From the NCBI RefSeq assembly GCF_023704175.1, contig NZ_CP084530.1, positions 2,424,501-2,488,500 of the forward strand: DNA of 64,000 nucleotides, written 5' to 3'. Each line of letters begins with the position of its first letter. Position 1 is the stretch's first letter. A program made the translations under genes and the position numbers. The stretch comes from Paenibacillus sp. YPG26. GTDB lineage: Bacteria; Bacillota; Bacilli; Paenibacillales; Paenibacillaceae. The notes beneath the pieces were generated by a model. That model was not told the DNA's origin, did not search any database, and saw only the letters and a list, made by a program, of their open reading frames with translations. Below are positions 17,866 to 26,329 of the stretch, piece by piece.

Positions 17866-19655
17866 TGATCACCTGACTTCTCTGATAAGACTTGTTCGTC
17901 CAGAACCTTATTCTGGAACTGTTGAGTGGCGAACTTTCTGTACATTTCATGCGTCCCCAGCAGTTCGGCATGGGTGCCTCTTCCCGTAAGCCTTCCTTGT
18001 TCGATAAATAGAATCTGATCGGCTCTTACGACGGTCGATAAGCGGTGCGCGATGACAACGGTCGTTCTTCCATTCATCAGGTTATGAAGAGCCTTCTGAA
18101 CCACCACTTCTGATTGGCTGTCCAGACTTGAAGTTGCCTCATCCAGCATAAGGATCTTAGGATCTCTAAGCAGTGCTCTGGCGATCGCAAGCCGCTGCCG
18201 CTGACCTCCTGACAGCTTAATTCCCCGTTCTCCTACATCCGTATCAAGCCCTCTGGGCAGCTCCCGAATGAACTTATCAGCATAAGCCATCTCTGCTGCC
18301 TGCCAAATAACCTGCTCCCCCACTTCCGACTCTACCCCATAACACAGATTCTCCCGGATGGTTCCCGCAATCATGGGACTGTCTTGGGAGACATATCCGA
18401 TCTCTCTGCGCCAGGCCTCCAAAGCAATTTCATCAATAGGCTGGTTACCTAACAGGATTCGGCCTTCACAAGGTTTATAGAACCTTTCTAGCAAGGAGAA
18501 AAGAGTTGTCTTGCCGCTTCCGCTTGGCCCTACAATAGCTGTAACTTTACCTGGCTCCATCTCACAAGAAATCTCATGAAGAACCGGTTCTTCGCGGTTA
18601 TAACTGAAAGACAAGTTCTCAATCCGTATGGGTTGATTCCCTGCAGGAGACTTGCTGCCTCTTGAATACTCTTCCTCTTCTGCGTTCAGAAGCTCAATCA
18701 TACGCTCTGTAGCTCCCTTGGCCTTCTGGAATTGAGTGAAAAATGTGGTCAGCTGAGTCATGGGCATTACGATCTGAATCAGGTAGAGGATGTAGGCAAC
18801 CAGCTCCCCGGCTGAGAATACACCACTGGATACCTGCATCCCTCCGTAACCAATAATTATAACCAGCAGCATCATTAGAACAAGGGACATTACAGGGCCA
18901 ATCCAGGCACTGACTTTCCCTTCTCGAACACCGTAGCGGAGGAGACGTGTAATCCCCTCTTTTCCATTCACGTATTCCCTGCTTTCGGCATTGGAGGCCT
19001 TAACCAGTCTGATCTCGGAGAGAACCTGATTGATGGTTGCCGCGAACGAAGCTGTCTCATCCTGCATCCCCAGGGAAATCTTGTACATCTGGCGTCCGAG
19101 TGGAACAAGGATTAGAGCCGCTATAGGGATCACCGTGAACATGATCAGTGTCATCTGCCAGTTGAGATACATCAGTATCGCTACAGATCCCGTAATAGAG
19201 ATAATTCCGCTAAAGAGGATTGTGACATGATCGGAGATCAGGGTTTTGAGGATCAACGTATCATTTGTCAGCCGGCTGCTGGTCTCCCCGGTCCGGTTCT
19301 GATCATAGTAGGGTACCGGCAGGATAAGCAGCTTCTTCCACAGACGGTCTCTAAGGGAGGCCACTACCTTCTGTCCGGCGTAGTTAAGCAGATAGATCGA
19401 TACTCCACTCGCGATCGTCTGAGCAATAAATGCCGCGGCTATAAGCACAATTTGCTCAGGGCTTATTGAGGACAAGGAGAAGCCGTCAACCAATTTCTTC
19501 GTGAACATGGGGATCATCAAGCCTACCAAGGTGGAAATGACACTTAGAACTATGGCGAAGACGAGAGCCGGAACCGATGGCCGGGTCTCGCGGATCAACC
19601 CGAATAGCGAGCCCGATTTGGAGGCCTTCTTGTTCTGAGGCTGTATTTCACTCAT
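17862..19655 (-). CDS. bmrA: BmrA/LmrA-type multidrug ABC exporter (half transporter)
   Basis: ATP-driven exporter that works as a homodimer. Six membrane helices fill residues about 25-320, then one nucleotide-binding domain with Walker A (GPSGSGKTT), signature [15 protein letters not shown], Walker B with catalytic Glu ([12 protein letters not shown]) and the switch His (VIAHRLST). Length 597 fits BmrA (YvcC) of B. subtilis, which I take as the nearest known relative, though the exact orthology is by eye. First gene of a tightly overlapping exporter-regulator-kinase operon, suggesting induced drug or peptide resistance. Confidence 0.88.
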   Translation of the reverse strand: MSEIQPQNKKASKSGSLFGLIRETRPSVPALVFAIVLSVISTLVGLMIPMFTKKLVDGFSLSSISPEQIVLIAAAFIAQTIASGVSIYLLNYAGQKVVASLRDRLWKKLLILPVPYYDQNRTGETSSRLTNDTLILKTLISDHVTILFSGIISITGSVAILMYLNWQMTLIMFTVIPIAALILVPLGRQMYKISLGMQDETASFAATINQVLSEIRLVKASNAESREYVNGKEGITRLLRYGVREGKVSAWIGPVMSLVLMMLLVIIIGYGGMQVSSGVFSAGELVAYILYLIQIVMPMTQLTTFFTQFQKAKGATERMIELLNAEEEEYSRGSKSPAGNQPIRIENLSFSYNREEPVLHEISCEMEPGKVTAIVGPSGSGKTTLFSLLERFYKPCEGRILLGNQPIDEIALEAWRREIGYVSQDSPMIAGTIRENLCYGVESEVGEQVIWQAAEMAYADKFIRELPRGLDTDVGERGIKLSGGQRQRLAIARALLRDPKILMLDEATSSLDSQSEVVVQKALHNLMNGRTTVVIAHRLSTVVRADQILFIEQGRLTGRGTHAELLGTHEMYRKFATQQFQNKVLDEQVLSEKSGDH

Positions 19656-19755
19656 AAGTTTCTCATCCTTCCATTTCGCAATACGGCATACTTCTTTCCG
19701 TAATAGAAGAATAACTTACTAATGTGAACTGAACTTAAACCTGAGATATTCAAGG

Positions 19756-20469
19756 TTATAAATGCTCGATCTCCACACTTAACACATGATCAATCTTTTT
19801 GATAAAATAATAAATCTCCGCCGTATACTCCTTCTCCGGCGCGGCAATCACCATATCAATACGCTGTCTGCCATCATCAAGGTCTTTGATTCTCAGTCTG
19901 CGGATTTTGTGAGAGGGTCCCTCGGAAGGCTGGCCGGGTACTTTCTTGCGCTCAATGTGGCGAATCAAATCCGTCATGTAATCATTCGTCTCCATTACGA
20001 TCTTCACGGAGACATCACGTTGATTGAGCTTCTGTGGCCCGATTGATTTAATTAGGTAAGGCACAAAGTTAACAGCAATGATCAACAGCAATACCGTGAT
20101 TACAGCTTCAATATAGAATCCCGCCCCGATCGCAATTCCAAGCCCGGACGCCGCCCAGATCATAGCGGCAGAAGTAAGTCCTGAAATCGCATCGTTGCTT
20201 CTTCTTAGAATTACACCTGCTCCCAAGAAACCGATACCGCTGACAATTTGCGCAGCAAGACGCATCGGATCCATGTTCGGATGGTCCGGGCCGGCAAAAC
20301 GGTCAAAGGACTCAATGGACACAAGGGTCACCAGACAGCTTGCGACGCAGATAACCATACTGGTCTTAATACCCAGCGGCTTCTGCTTCAGCTGCCTGTC
20401 TATTCCAATAAATAAGCCGAACAACAGCGCAAGGCACATTTTCATTACCATTTCAAGATCTAGTTCCAT
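19756..20469 (-). CDS. mgtC: MgtC/SapB-family membrane protein
   Basis: Integral membrane protein of the MgtC/SapB family, linked in other bacteria to low-magnesium survival and control of the F-type ATPase. The signature block is present: LFGLFIGIDRQLKQKPLGIKT, GIGFLGAGVILR and the later GLTSAAMIWAASGLGIAIG. Four to five helices are followed by a soluble ACT-like C-terminal domain of about 85 residues. The open frame extends to 20,559, but the ATG at 20,469 has AAGGGA at proper distance and begins at the conserved hydrophobic start, giving 237 residues. Confidence 0.9.
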   Translation of the reverse strand: MELDLEMVMKMCLALLFGLFIGIDRQLKQKPLGIKTSMVICVASCLVTLVSIESFDRFAGPDHPNMDPMRLAAQIVSGIGFLGAGVILRRSNDAISGLTSAAMIWAASGLGIAIGAGFYIEAVITVLLLIIAVNFVPYLIKSIGPQKLNQRDVSVKIVMETNDYMTDLIRHIERKKVPGQPSEGPSHKIRRLRIKDLDDGRQRIDMVIAAPEKEYTAEIYYFIKKIDHVLSVEIEHL

Positions 20470-20557
20470 AGTGTGCATTCCCTTCGTATGTATAGTGTGA
20501 GTATAATTGTAAATCTCCATATTTGGCAAATTAACACCCACATGAAATTTGAAACAC

Positions 20558-20582
20558 AAAAAGAGCCAAAAAGGCTCTTTTT
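20558..20582 (-). terminator. Intrinsic terminator after azoR
   Basis: AAAAAGAGCC-n5-GGCTCTTTTT, 30 bp beyond the azoreductase stop codon. It also lies upstream of mgtC and isolates the two genes. Confidence 0.8.
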
Positions 20583-20611
20583 ATCAACACTCTATTAAGC
20601 TTGTGTAAGGT

Positions 20612-21238
20612 TTAGAACTGGGCTGCCAGTTCAGCGGCTTTCTTCACACCGTCTTCAATGATGGAAGCGGCGCGGTCCGGGAATTGGTTGTGACCTTCTA
20701 CAACAACGACTTCAGGATTATTAATCCCCCAGAAAGCAAGGATGGTCTTCACGTAGTTAAGGGACATTTCCATGCCACTCATCGGTCCTTCTGAGTACAC
20801 ACTGCCACGGGCTTGGAGAAGAGCTACCTTCTTATTGTTAACCAGACCAACAGGTCCTTCAGATGTATATTTGAACGTCTTGCCTGCTTGGGTAAGGTAG
20901 TACAGATAAGTAAGCAGCTGAGCCGGAATCGTGAAGTTCCAGAGCGGGAATGCGAATACAACCTTGTCCGCACCGAGGAATTGATCCAGGTAAGTGTTAG
21001 CCAGGTCAGCCAGACGCTGCTCTTCAGGTGTAGTCTCGATCCCGTTGCTAAGCTTGTACAAGCCTGTCATCATATCGTTATCGAAGTAAGGCAGGTTGGC
21101 TTCGAACAGGTTAAGTTCAGTAACCAGGTCATCGGGGTGAGTTTCTTTGTAAGTCTGCAAGAAGCTCTCATACAGTTTCACAGTTACGGCTTGTTCAACC
21201 GGTCTGTTGTTCGCTTTAATAAATAGTACATGTGCCAT
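20612..21238 (-). CDS. azoR: FMN-dependent NADH:azo/quinone oxidoreductase
   Basis: Flavodoxin-like cytoplasmic flavoenzyme that reduces quinones and azo compounds with NADH, protecting against electrophiles. Key features: MAHVLFIKANNRP at the start (FMN phosphate loop), FAFPLWNFTIPAQLLTYL around residues 95-112 and LLQARGSVYSEGP around 140-150. Length 208 is normal for AzoR. The start has AGGAGG 8 nt upstream. A monocistronic unit; in Bacillus such genes are commonly controlled by MarR/HxlR-type repressors, and an inverted repeat lies just upstream. Confidence 0.94.
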   Translation of the reverse strand: MAHVLFIKANNRPVEQAVTVKLYESFLQTYKETHPDDLVTELNLFEANLPYFDNDMMTGLYKLSNGIETTPEEQRLADLANTYLDQFLGADKVVFAFPLWNFTIPAQLLTYLYYLTQAGKTFKYTSEGPVGLVNNKKVALLQARGSVYSEGPMSGMEMSLNYVKTILAFWGINNPEVVVVEGHNQFPDRAASIIEDGVKKAAELAAQF

Positions 21239-21268
21239 TAGGGTGAACCTCCTGATTTATATTTTATC

Positions 21269-21298
21269 ATGAAAGAACTTATATAATGTAACTTTCAT
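21269..21298. promoter_or_regulatory. Inverted repeat in the azoR promoter region
   Basis: ATGAAAG-n16-CTTTCAT, 30-60 bp before the azoR start codon and within AT-rich promoter-like sequence. The spacing suits a dimeric repressor such as the HxlR/MarR types that control azoreductases in Bacillus. The assignment is inference. Confidence 0.35.
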
Positions 21299-21482
21299 AA
21301 GTATAGTATCTGTTACTTTTATTCTTGTCAACTTCTTTTTTGAGCGGCACCTTAGTCTCTATTGAAACGATGGCTGACTGCTCTCCAGGTTAGGTTGCCC
21401 TGAACCCGGAACTATATTCATATGAATGTTCTACGGACGACGCAGGAATCGCAGGAATTGAGCCGCGACAGGGGCATATACA

Positions 21483-21532
21483 ACAAAGACATGGCAGTGC
21501 GGAGAGTAACTCTGCGACCACCATGTCTTTGT
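21483..21532 (-). terminator. Terminator hairpin after metE
   Basis: Outer arms ACAAAGACATGG and complement, with an inner GCGGAG-n5-CTCTGC-like helix, 34 bp after the metE stop codon. The T-run is interrupted. Confidence 0.55.
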
Positions 21533-21565
21533 TTGTTATTACAGGATTATGATCTTGTTATCTTG

Positions 21566-23857
21566 TTATACATTAACCTTCACATGGGCTTCACGGAATT
21601 TCTCAGCCGCAGCCACCATGTTCCGGAGTGAATCCACAGTCTCCTGGACACCTCTAGTCTTGAGACCGCAGTCTGGATTAATCCAGAACAACTTCGGATC
21701 AAGCACTTGAAGTGCACGTTCGATCATGGACACCATCTCATCAACGGAAGGCACACGGGGGCTGTGAATATCATACACACCAAGACCAATGCCTAGCGGA
21801 TAAGTGTGTTCTTCGAAGCTGTGAACCAGTTCTCCGTGGCTTCTGGACGTCTCAATAGAGATTACATCCGCATCCAGTGCTGTAATGGAGTCAATAATAT
21901 CGTGGAACTCACAGTAGCACATATGGGTGTGGATCTGTGTTGTATCTTTGACAGTGGATGTGCTGAGGCGGAATGCAAGTACCGCCCACTCCAGATAATG
22001 ATCCCAATCAGCTCTCTTCAGCGGCAGCCCTTCTCTCAGGGCAGGCTCATCCACTTGAATCATCTCAATACCCGCACGCTCAAGTGCTTCCACTTCCTGA
22101 CGTAAGGCAAGAGCAATCTGATAGGAGACGTTCTCGCGGCTAAGGTCACTGCGGACAAAGGACCAATTAAGGATGGTGATCGGACCGGTAAGCATTCCTT
22201 TGACAGGCTTCTTCGTTAAGGACTGGGCATATACCGTCTCATCCACTGTCATCGGCTCGATGAAATCAACATCTCCGTAGATAATCGGTGGTTTCACGCA
22301 GCGGGATCCATAGGATTGAACCCAGCCCCCGCTTGTGAACGCGAATCCAGCGAGCTTCTCTCCGAAGAACTCAACCATATCTGTCCGTTCAAATTCCCCG
22401 TGAACCAGGACATCGATGCCAATCTCTTCTTGCTTGCGGATCCAGTCAAGGATCTGCTCCTTAACAAATTCCCCATACTGGCTGCTGGACCATTCCCCTT
22501 TGCGCCATTTCTGACGCGCAGAACGAATCTCGGTAGTCTGTGGAAAGCTGCCAATGGTCGTTGTCGGTAGAAATGGCAGCTTCCATTTCTTCTCTTGCGC
22601 CACTTGTCTAATACTGAAGTCATGCTCACGACTGGATGGCTGGTCAGCGATATTCTCTACAAGACTACGCACATTCTGACGATTTCTAGCTGGGGAAGCG
22701 GATAACGCGGACAGAGCTTCCCGGCTCTCCTGGAACTCCCCGGCTACCTGCTCACCATTCGCTTGCTTGGTTAGAAGAACAAGCTCATTCAGCTTCTCTT
22801 CCGCAAATGCAAGGGCGTTCTTGAGTACAGGCTCAAGCTTGGTCTCAGTGCGCACAGTTACCGGTACATGCAAAAGGCTGCTTGATGGCTGGACGACGAC
22901 CTCCGCGCCATTTGCGAGCTTCACGATGTCACTAAGCAGGGCCGACTGGGTATCAAGGTCAGCACGCCAGATATTCCGGCCATCGATTACTCCGGCTCCA
23001 AGAGTCTTATCTTGAGGGAAGCCATGCTGACGCAGGGCTTCCAGATTGCGCCCATCGTCATGAACGAAATCAAGTCCAATTCCTTGAACTGGCAGCGCAG
23101 CAACTTCAGGATAGAACTCTACGGAACCAAAGTAGGTCTGCAGCTGAACTGACAGCGTAGTTAATTCCTGATTAATTGCTTCGTAAATGTATTTGATATG
23201 TTGAAGGTCCTGTTCATCCACCGATGTAACGAGAATCGGTTCATCCACTTGGACCCACTTGACGCCTTCCTGCTCCAATTCCTGCAGTACACGAATGTAC
23301 AAAGGAAGGAAGGAATCTATCACTTCATTAAGCTTGGTCGAATCATATCCTTTGGAGAGCTTAAGGAAAGTATATAGACCCACAAGCACAGGACGGCCTT
23401 CAATACCCAGCTTCTCCTTAGCTTCCCGGTAAGCAGCAAGAGGACGGTTCAGGGTTAGCTGAGGAGTAACTCCCGCCAGTTCTGGAACGATATAGTGATA
23501 GTTCGTATTGAACCATTTCGTCATCTCGCTGGCTGTAGCTTCTGTGTTCCCGCGGGCAACTCCATAATAAGTGGACAGCGGAACTTCACCGCCTGTATAG
23601 CCAAAGCGGGTAGGAATGATACCAAACATGGAAGCCGTATCTAGAATATGATCATAATAAGTGAAGTCATTTACAGGTATAATCTCAATTCCTTGCTCTT
23701 TCTGAAGCTCCAAATTCCCCAGACGAATCACTTCGAGCTGCTGATGAAGCTCGTCTTCTTGAATCTTGCCTGCCCAGAATGCCTCAATCGCTTTCTTCCA
23801 CTCCCGATTCTCACCAATACGCGGGAAACCAAGGTTACCGCTCTTAACGTTACTCAT
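21566..23857 (-). CDS. metE: Cobalamin-independent methionine synthase
   Basis: Transfers the methyl group of 5-methyltetrahydropteroyltri-glutamate to homocysteine in the last step of methionine synthesis, without vitamin B12. The 763 residues form the two usual barrels. The catalytic C-terminal half shows the zinc ligands in HTHMCYCEFHDI (near residue 646) and Cys730 (WINPDCGLKTRG), plus FPQTTEIR and VHGEFERTDMVEFFGE. The N-terminal half begins NLGFPRIGENREWKKA. Upstream on the same strand lies a cobalamin riboswitch with a terminator, so the gene is shut off when B12 is plentiful, implying a B12-dependent MetH elsewhere. Confidence 0.98.
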   Translation of the reverse strand: MSNVKSGNLGFPRIGENREWKKAIEAFWAGKIQEDELHQQLEVIRLGNLELQKEQGIEIIPVNDFTYYDHILDTASMFGIIPTRFGYTGGEVPLSTYYGVARGNTEATASEMTKWFNTNYHYIVPELAGVTPQLTLNRPLAAYREAKEKLGIEGRPVLVGLYTFLKLSKGYDSTKLNEVIDSFLPLYIRVLQELEQEGVKWVQVDEPILVTSVDEQDLQHIKYIYEAINQELTTLSVQLQTYFGSVEFYPEVAALPVQGIGLDFVHDDGRNLEALRQHGFPQDKTLGAGVIDGRNIWRADLDTQSALLSDIVKLANGAEVVVQPSSSLLHVPVTVRTETKLEPVLKNALAFAEEKLNELVLLTKQANGEQVAGEFQESREALSALSASPARNRQNVRSLVENIADQPSSREHDFSIRQVAQEKKWKLPFLPTTTIGSFPQTTEIRSARQKWRKGEWSSSQYGEFVKEQILDWIRKQEEIGIDVLVHGEFERTDMVEFFGEKLAGFAFTSGGWVQSYGSRCVKPPIIYGDVDFIEPMTVDETVYAQSLTKKPVKGMLTGPITILNWSFVRSDLSRENVSYQIALALRQEVEALERAGIEMIQVDEPALREGLPLKRADWDHYLEWAVLAFRLSTSTVKDTTQIHTHMCYCEFHDIIDSITALDADVISIETSRSHGELVHSFEEHTYPLGIGLGVYDIHSPRVPSVDEMVSMIERALQVLDPKLFWINPDCGLKTRGVQETVDSLRNMVAAAEKFREAHVKVNV

Positions 23858-23896
23858 CTCCTACCCCCATCACTAATTTGTTAGTTAAACATAATC

Positions 23897-23940
23897 AAAA
23901 AGGGCCTTCTCTAACCTGGATAGGTTAAAGAAAGCCCCTT
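23897..23940 (-). terminator. Riboswitch-controlled terminator in the metE leader
   Basis: Minus-strand hairpin with arms AAGGGGCTTTCT and AGAAGGCCCTT around an inner TAACCTATCCAGGTTA-type helix, followed by TTTTTGATT. It lies between the cobalamin aptamer and metE, so it is the likely expression platform. Confidence 0.8.
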
Positions 23941-23995
23941 AAGTGCACGCAAGGGTGGCCAACTCTAACACCTCCCTATCTCCCGTAGGTACATC

Positions 23996-24190
23996 AGTGC
24001 TGTCAGAACAGGCAGGTCTCCTGGCTTCAGGATCAACGTCATTACAGCCTTCCCAGCTTACTTGAATAAGCCAGTGGCATGGATCGTAATTAACTCCCCT
24101 GATACAGTGGCGGGACCGCGCCGGCTTCACACCGGACTTCCCTATTAAGTCTGAGCCTTAGAGGCTTCAGACACCTGTTCCCACGTTATA
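23996..24190 (-). ncRNA. Cobalamin (B12) riboswitch controlling metE
   Basis: On the minus strand the conserved elements occur in order: GGTGTCTGAAGCC near the 5' end, GGGAAGTCCGGTGTGAAGCC, the GCGGTCCCGCCACTGT core, and the B12 box AAGCCAGGAGACCTGCC close to the 3' end. This is the standard cobalamin aptamer. It is followed by a terminator hairpin and metE, consistent with repression of the B12-independent enzyme by B12. Confidence 0.93.
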
Positions 24191-24254
24191 CAATTATGTT
24201 TATAGGAATAATAATACATCAAAACTAATAATAATACAATTTAAATTTATATCC

Positions 24255-25568
24255 TTATTTCTTTTTTATATCGCCTAGTGTATCTCCTGCTCGGATTAGG
24301 AACAACTTTGATTTGGATGCTCCAAGCTGTTGGGACGAATATATTCCGGTGTGGCCGGAGAATAAATAACCAATTACACAAGCCATCAGCATGTATACTC
24401 CTGCCTCAGCGCCGAAAAGCTCGATCCCCATGATGAAGCAGGCAAGCGGTGTGTTCGCCGCTCCGCTGAATACAGCAATGAACCCAAGCGCCGCGAAGAA
24501 GCCGACTGGCTCATTGAACCAGATTCCAAGTGAACTCCCAAGTGCAGCCCCAATCACGAACAGCGGCGTAACCTCCCCACCCAGGAAACCAGCTCCTAGC
24601 GTGAGAGCGGTGAATAGTATTTTGAGCAAAAATGCATAGTCTGGCACATCTCCCGAAAATGCACGCTCGATCAATGGGATCCCGAGTCCAAGGTAATCTC
24701 TAGTACCGAAGATGAACACAAGGAGAATGATGACCGTACCCCCAACAAAACTGCGCGCAGCAGGATGTGAGATAAGCTTCGTAAATGTACGCTTGAAATA
24801 ATGGGTCAGCGTACTGAACAAAAGAGCAGTCAGACCAAAGGCAATCGAAGCCGCCAATACTTTTAGAATAATTATTAGTGACAAATCAGGAACCACATCG
24901 ATCTGAAAATGCACGTGCTGAATACCCCAGGCCGTAGTGACCAGATTCCCCACCACACTTGCAATGAAACAAGGAAGAAGCGCTTCGTACCGGAGCATGC
25001 CAATCACCAGCACTTCAAGAGCAAACACAGTTCCGGCAAGCGGTGTTCCGAAGACGGAGCCAAAGCCGCCGCTTATACCGCACATAAGAATAATCCGTGT
25101 GTCTGCCGCGTCAAGCCTCAGCAACCTGCCTACACGTGCCGCAAGGCTTCCCCCCATCTGAATTGCAGTTCCCTCTCTGCCAGCAGAGCCGCCGAATAAA
25201 TGGGTAATAATCGTTCCCCCTAGTACCAACGGGGCCATGCGCAGAGGAATGCTCTCCTTGCCATGGTGAATGGTCTCCAGAATCAGGTTATTTCCTTTAC
25301 CGGCATTGCTCCCGATCTTCAGATAAAGGTAGCTCATAAAGGCTCCGCCTACCGGAAGCAAGTACAGTAGCCAGGCATGGTTCATTCTGCTGTCTGTAGC
25401 CCAGTCCAAGCCTGCCAGGAAGAGCGCTGAAGCGCTTCCCGACAATGCCCCTACTGCACCGGCAATCCCTAACCATTTCAGCATAAATATAATCATGGCA
25501 GCCTGCATATACCGGCTTGAAAATCCATGTATCCTGTCCCGGATCTGCAATAACTTGTTCTCGTTCAC
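24255..25568 (-). CDS. CLC-family anion channel/antiporter with fluoride-type motifs
   Basis: Polytopic membrane protein of 437 residues. The CLC gating-glutamate motif is present as GREGT (130-134, Glu132) rather than the usual GREGP. The position of the chloride-binding GSGIP motif reads GKGNN (90-94), and the third motif reads GGEVTP. These departures are the ones described for the CLC-F clade of fluoride/proton antiporters, so fluoride export is plausible; a chloride role cannot be excluded. No fluoride riboswitch (crcB motif) is visible in the short gap before it. It lies 64 bp after the Rtp homologue and is probably co-transcribed with it. Confidence 0.85.
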   Translation of the reverse strand: MNENKLLQIRDRIHGFSSRYMQAAMIIFMLKWLGIAGAVGALSGSASALFLAGLDWATDSRMNHAWLLYLLPVGGAFMSYLYLKIGSNAGKGNNLILETIHHGKESIPLRMAPLVLGGTIITHLFGGSAGREGTAIQMGGSLAARVGRLLRLDAADTRIILMCGISGGFGSVFGTPLAGTVFALEVLVIGMLRYEALLPCFIASVVGNLVTTAWGIQHVHFQIDVVPDLSLIIILKVLAASIAFGLTALLFSTLTHYFKRTFTKLISHPAARSFVGGTVIILLVFIFGTRDYLGLGIPLIERAFSGDVPDYAFLLKILFTALTLGAGFLGGEVTPLFVIGAALGSSLGIWFNEPVGFFAALGFIAVFSGAANTPLACFIMGIELFGAEAGVYMLMACVIGYLFSGHTGIYSSQQLGASKSKLFLIRAGDTLGDIKKK

Positions 25569-25632
25569 GATAAATTTCTCCTTACTTAATAGAGCAGCTG
25601 CAAGAATGAGATTGCAGTCTTATAGTGCAACT

Positions 25633-26001
25633 CTAACTATAACCGAAATTGTCCTGATCTGCTTTGTGCAGGATACCGAGGCACCTGTCCAGATCCGTCT
25701 TCACCTGCTTACGATAGAGTTCGGCCTTCTCTTTGCCATCATTCGTAAAGTGATACAGCACAATTTCCTGAAAATCAACGCTGGGATCATTTCCTTTCAG
25801 CTTCTTCGTTCTATACAGCACACCTTCTTGTACTAATTCGTGAAGTGCGCGGTAGATCTCACTCTGCGGAGGCAAATAGCCATGAGGTTTGAATTCCGAC
25901 TTGAGATCCTCTAGCATTTGATAGCCGTATCCTCTGCGTTCCTCTACCATTTTGATCAAGTATAATTTCAAAAATGCCCGCTGTGCAATCATAAATGCCA
26001 T
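25633..26001 (-). CDS. rtp: Homologue of the replication terminator protein Rtp
   Basis: A 122-residue winged-helix dimerising DNA-binding protein. It aligns by eye along most of its length with B. subtilis Rtp: QRAFLKLYLIKM, LPPQSEIYRALHELVQEG, FQEIVLYHF and the coiled C-terminal helix KQVKTDLDRCLGILHKA ending DNF. Rtp binds Ter sites and stops replication forks by contra-helicase action. The fold is also close to the PadR family, and automated calls may use that name. No sequence matching the B. subtilis Ter consensus is obvious nearby, but a 25-bp near-palindrome lies about 50 bp upstream. Its neighbour is a CLC protein, and gene direction does not switch here, so its role in termination is open. 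Confidence 0.82.
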   Translation of the reverse strand: MAFMIAQRAFLKLYLIKMVEERRGYGYQMLEDLKSEFKPHGYLPPQSEIYRALHELVQEGVLYRTKKLKGNDPSVDFQEIVLYHFTNDGKEKAELYRKQVKTDLDRCLGILHKADQDNFGYS

Positions 26002-26048
26002 ATTCCTAACCTCCCGGTCTAATATACTCTCTTATTTTCTAGCCGCTT

Positions 26049-26073
26049 CTATTATATGAAAATTTCATAATAG
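26049..26073. promoter_or_regulatory. Near-palindrome upstream of rtp
   Basis: CTATT-ATATGAAAATTTCAT-AATAG, with a perfect ATGAAA-A-TTTCAT core. It lies 48-72 bp before the rtp start codon, a likely autoregulatory operator or Ter-like site. Confidence 0.4.
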
Positions 26074-26252
26074 TGGTCAATTCACCATTTATAACCGGAT
26101 TTTTGGAATAGAGAGGTAGGTAGATTGGTTGAGTGATTATGTAGCAAAGTGAGGTGGTGGGTTGGGTTTTATTATTGTGAATTTTTCATATGTTGAATTA
26201 TTAATTACATGGTTGGTTTGTTGGTGAGTTCTTCAGTTATGCCATCATGAAA

Positions 26253-26292
26253 TAAGCTCAGCCTACCTTGTTATAAGGATAGACTGAGCTTA
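26253..26292 (-). terminator. Hairpin after the large secreted protein gene
   Basis: TAAGCTCAG-n-CTA pairs with TAG-n-CTGAGCTTA, 37 bp after the stop codon. The T-run is short, so termination strength is uncertain. Confidence 0.55.
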
Positions 26293-26329
26293 GATTTTAC
26301 TCGATGTGCTGAACAAGCACGACCTTTTG

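Larger units (their letters stand above)
21239..21565. other. Intergenic region between azoR and metE
   Basis: Carries the azoR promoter area with its inverted repeat (21,269-21,298) and the metE terminator (21,483-21,532). The middle, about 21,340-21,480, shows no convincing gene or RNA motif. Confidence 0.5.
26002..26329. other. Intergenic region upstream of the Rtp homologue
   Basis: Contains a near-palindrome (26,049-26,073), a stretch of about 140 nt (26,100-26,240) whose plus strand has very few C and is G/T-rich, and the terminator of the convergent-side large gene (26,253-26,292). No coding sequence is evident. Confidence 0.5.

Noticed and set aside
23939..24130. Minus-strand open frame of 63 codons upstream of metE
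   Set aside because: It lies inside the cobalamin riboswitch and has no ribosome site.
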